Shown piece by piece: positions 62,073 to 64,000 of a DNA stretch of 64,000 bases. Source of the DNA: Halobacteriales archaeon YIM A00013 (GTDB lineage Archaea; Halobacteriota; Halobacteria; Halobacteriales; Haloarculaceae); NCBI GenBank assembly GCA_025041195.1, contig JAKCFM010000001.1, forward strand, positions 1,736,001-1,800,000, in the 5' to 3' direction. The notes under the pieces are model-generated. The model was not told where the DNA came from and did no database searches. It saw nothing but the letters and a program-made list of their open reading frames with translations. Made by a program: the position numbers and the translations under genes. Position 1 is the first letter of the stretch, and every line of letters starts with the position of its first letter.

Positions 62073-63134
62073 CTACAGTGTGTAGTCGAACTCGCCCGTC
62101 TCAGTCTCGAGAAACGCCCCCAATAATGCAATCGTCCGCTCGATATCGTCGAAATGTGCGCTTTCGGTGACGGTGTGGAGATAGCGAGTCGGAACGCTGA
62201 TCGCTCCGGCTGGCGTGGCGCCGTTCGCGCGCTGGAGACGAGCGGTATCGGTGCGTCCCGCCGGAAGGATCTCGTGCTGGAACTCGATATTTTCCGTTTC
62301 GGCTACCGATCTGAGTCGGCGATTGACCTTCTGGTTGGTGATCACCCCTGAGTCTTTCAGTTTGATCGCCGTTCCCGCACCCAGTTCGGTGACGTGATCG
62401 GCAGCCTCGTGACCCGGAATGTCATTTGCAACCGTCGTGTCGAGCGCGATCGCCAGATCCGGATCGAGATCGACGCCGATCGTGCTCGCCCCACGGAGCC
62501 CAACTTCTTCCTGTGTCGTCGCCACGAAATGGATCGTCACGGACGGCTCCGTGAGCTGGCGAGCGGCTTCGAGCATTGCAGCAACGCTGACGCGATTGTC
62601 GATCGACTTGCCGGTGACGAGCTCGCCGACTGCACGCGTCGTCTGCTCCATCGTTACCAGGTCACCAATAGCCACGCGCGATTCGACCGTCTCGCTGTCG
62701 AGTCCGAGATCGATCCGGACGTCGGAAACCTCCTGTGTTCCCTCCGGGTCGTCTTCAGTGTGTGGCGGCACCGAGCCGATGATTCCTGCCAGCGCGCCGT
62801 CGTCGGTGTGGACGCGCACGCGTTGTGCGCGGAGGACGCGCGGATCCCAGCCACCCAGCGGATCGACCGCAAGAAAGCCATCATCGTCGATATGGCGGAC
62901 CATAAAGCCGATCTCGTCCATATGCGTCGCCACGAGAACGCTGTACTCGCTGTCACCCTCGATCGTTCCGATCAGGTTTCCCATGGCATCCGATTCGACC
63001 GCATCCGTCGAGCGCTCAAGCTCTCTGCGAACAATCTCGCGCACCGGATCCTCATAGCCGGGCACGCCACTCGCTTCGGTCAGTTCAGTCAACAGCTCCG
63101 TGTCAAACGACACTGACGATGGAAAATCCGACAT
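62073..63134 (-). CDS. M42 family aminopeptidase (TET/glucanase-like)
   Basis: 353 residues. Di-metal centre: VATHMDEIGFMVRHIDDDGF (His, Asp), the catalytic Glu pair in ATTQEEVGLRGASTI, IALDTTVANDIPG (Asp), and VSVPTRYLHTVTESAHFDDI with the last His. Family members form dodecameric tetrahedra that trim peptides released by the proteasome. Typical length. Cytosolic. Confidence 0.94.
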   Translation of the reverse strand: MSDFPSSVSFDTELLTELTEASGVPGYEDPVREIVRRELERSTDAVESDAMGNLIGTIEGDSEYSVLVATHMDEIGFMVRHIDDDGFLAVDPLGGWDPRVLRAQRVRVHTDDGALAGIIGSVPPHTEDDPEGTQEVSDVRIDLGLDSETVESRVAIGDLVTMEQTTRAVGELVTGKSIDNRVSVAAMLEAARQLTEPSVTIHFVATTQEEVGLRGASTIGVDLDPDLAIALDTTVANDIPGHEAADHVTELGAGTAIKLKDSGVITNQKVNRRLRSVAETENIEFQHEILPAGRTDTARLQRANGATPAGAISVPTRYLHTVTESAHFDDIERTIALLGAFLETETGEFDYTL

Positions 63135-63199
63135 GCAGTAGGCTCGGTGGGCGGTTCACATGAGCAATGCGTTCTGGAGATGGCTACGCAGTTCGACAG

Positions 63200-64000
63200 T
63201 TACGCTGTTCGGTCGAGCACATAGCGAGTGAATTCCGCGAGCTGTGATTCGATCTCTGGGTCGAGATCCAGTGCTGCGAGCCCCTCTCGCGACTGTTCTG
63301 CGAGCGACTCTGCGAATTCTCTGGCGTAGTCGATGCTATCCGTTTCCTGGAGCAGGTTGACGACGAACTCGATTGCCTCTGGATCGTTCGTTTCATCCCA
63401 GAGAATTCGTTCCATGCGCGCAACGGCCTCTGGATCGCCGGTTCTGGCCGCGTGAATCACCATCAGCGTCTTTTTCCCCTCTAGAATGTCGTTGCCGGCC
63501 TCCTTGCCGAACGCGCCGCCGTTTTCCAGACTTGTCTCAATGTCAAGGATGTCATCTGCGATCTGGAAGGAAATGCTCATCAGTTCGGCGAATTCGGCCG
63601 CCGTCTCACACGTCGATTCATCCTCCCCAGAGACGATCGCCGCCAATTTCGCAAGGATTCGCCCGAGACAGCCGGTTTTACACGCACACATTTCGAGATA
63701 CTGTGCTTCTGTGCTATCGATCGACTCGGTGTTGTGCCACTGGATATCCATCCCCTGGCCAATATGTGTGCGATTCAGCTCGGCCATCAGCATCTCGTAG
63801 GCACGCAGTCGGCGCTCTGGAGAAAGCCCGGCTGGATTGTTGGTGATGATCTTCAGCGGCAGAAAGTACAGTGCGTTGCCAGCGTTGAGCGCCGTATCAA
63901 TGCCGACAACGCGATGCAGCGCCGGTTCACCCCGCCGCATTGTGGCTCCGTCTTCCACGTCGTCGACGATGATCGTCCCGTTGTGGAGGACCTCTGGAAT
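63200..64000 (-). CDS. Polyprenyl (geranylgeranyl-type) diphosphate synthase, 5' part outside the window
   Basis: At least 266 residues are in the window, and the frame stays open to base 64000, so the true N-terminus lies beyond. First Asp-rich motif TIIVDDVEDGATMRRGEPAL, then CxxKTG-like MCACKTGCLGR, and the second motif QIADDILDIETS with GKKTL. Builds C15-C25 isoprenoid chains for archaeal lipids. ATG 63958 lies after the first Asp-rich motif and cannot be the start. Confidence 0.93.
   Translation of the reverse strand: MPEVLHNGTIIVDDVEDGATMRRGEPALHRVVGIDTALNAGNALYFLPLKIITNNPAGLSPERRLRAYEMLMAELNRTHIGQGMDIQWHNTESIDSTEAQYLEMCACKTGCLGRILAKLAAIVSGEDESTCETAAEFAELMSISFQIADDILDIETSLENGGAFGKEAGNDILEGKKTLMVIHAARTGDPEAVARMERILWDETNDPEAIEFVVNLLQETDSIDYAREFAESLAEQSREGLAALDLDPEIESQLAEFTRYVLDRTA

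Overview
The window is a chromosomal-type segment of a haloarchaeon (class Halobacteria). The signs are acidic, Asp/Glu-rich proteins; twin-arginine signals on most exported proteins; two halocyanin-type copper proteins; archaeal information-processing genes (Kae1-Bud32, Pus10, S24e, archaeal SecDF, Orc1/Cdc6); short or leaderless promoters with TATA boxes close to start codons; and many 4-base ATGA overlaps inside operons. I do not assign a genus. Most of the window is G+C-rich core DNA. A few stretches are clearly poorer in G+C and hold the accessory genes.

Layout. 0-7 kb: end of an ABC exporter, a DUF420-type membrane protein, a Tat lipoprotein, proline dehydrogenase, and a TetR-MATE efflux operon whose operator region is shared with a divergent cupin gene. 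7.1-11.2 kb: accessory block with a TumE-like toxin/antitoxin pair, then a minus-strand operon made of a 690-residue exported multidomain protein, a small membrane protein, an orphan copy of the big protein's C-terminal tip, and a second copy of the membrane protein. This is the layout of a polymorphic toxin with immunity genes and is the main discovery candidate. 11.3-16.2 kb: purA, a Trm112-like protein, a winged-helix regulator and conserved haloarchaeal proteins. 16.2-20.7 kb: a cytochrome bc operon (DUF7319-like protein, membrane-anchored halocyanin, small membrane protein, Rieske protein, cytochrome b, subunit IV). 20.8-31.7 kb: secreted metallopeptidase, CPBP protease, Pgi, SecF-SecD, RNase HII, Pus10, a 40-residue zinc-finger microprotein and a TrkA-type K+ regulator. 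31.7-32.3 kb: a 31-residue ORF overlapping a PIN-like protein. 32.3-35.8 kb: accessory island with a Tat-exported vanadium-haloperoxidase-type enzyme and a Tat-exported alpha/beta-hydrolase-fold protein carrying two peptidoglycan-binding-like domains. 35.8-45 kb: core genes (XTP pyrophosphatase, Kae1-Bud32, S24e, Lrp regulator plus aminotransferase, an NAD-kinase-like protein, M28 peptidase).

45.1-50.3 kb is a second accessory island. It holds a PycTM-like membrane protein, a GNAT acetyltransferase, an Orc1/Cdc6 gene with four ORB-like repeats and tandem 9-mers (a likely replication origin), and a fusion of a class III nucleotide cyclase to a SAM-dependent methyltransferase. 50.4-64 kb returns to core: Hpt, a DsbA-like lipoprotein, a type IV pilin, a complete seven-gene Mrp Na+/H+ antiporter operon, an HPP-family protein, CoaBC, a SRPBCC protein, a second halocyanin, an M42 aminopeptidase and the end of a polyprenyl diphosphate synthase.

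Functional themes. The bc complex, halocyanins, DUF420 protein and Mrp antiporter belong to respiratory energy conversion and Na+/pH balance. Tat export dominates the secretome, and SecDF is also present. The three lower-G+C islands carry the genes most likely to act in competition, signalling or defence. All family assignments rest on motifs read by eye; no database search was run.
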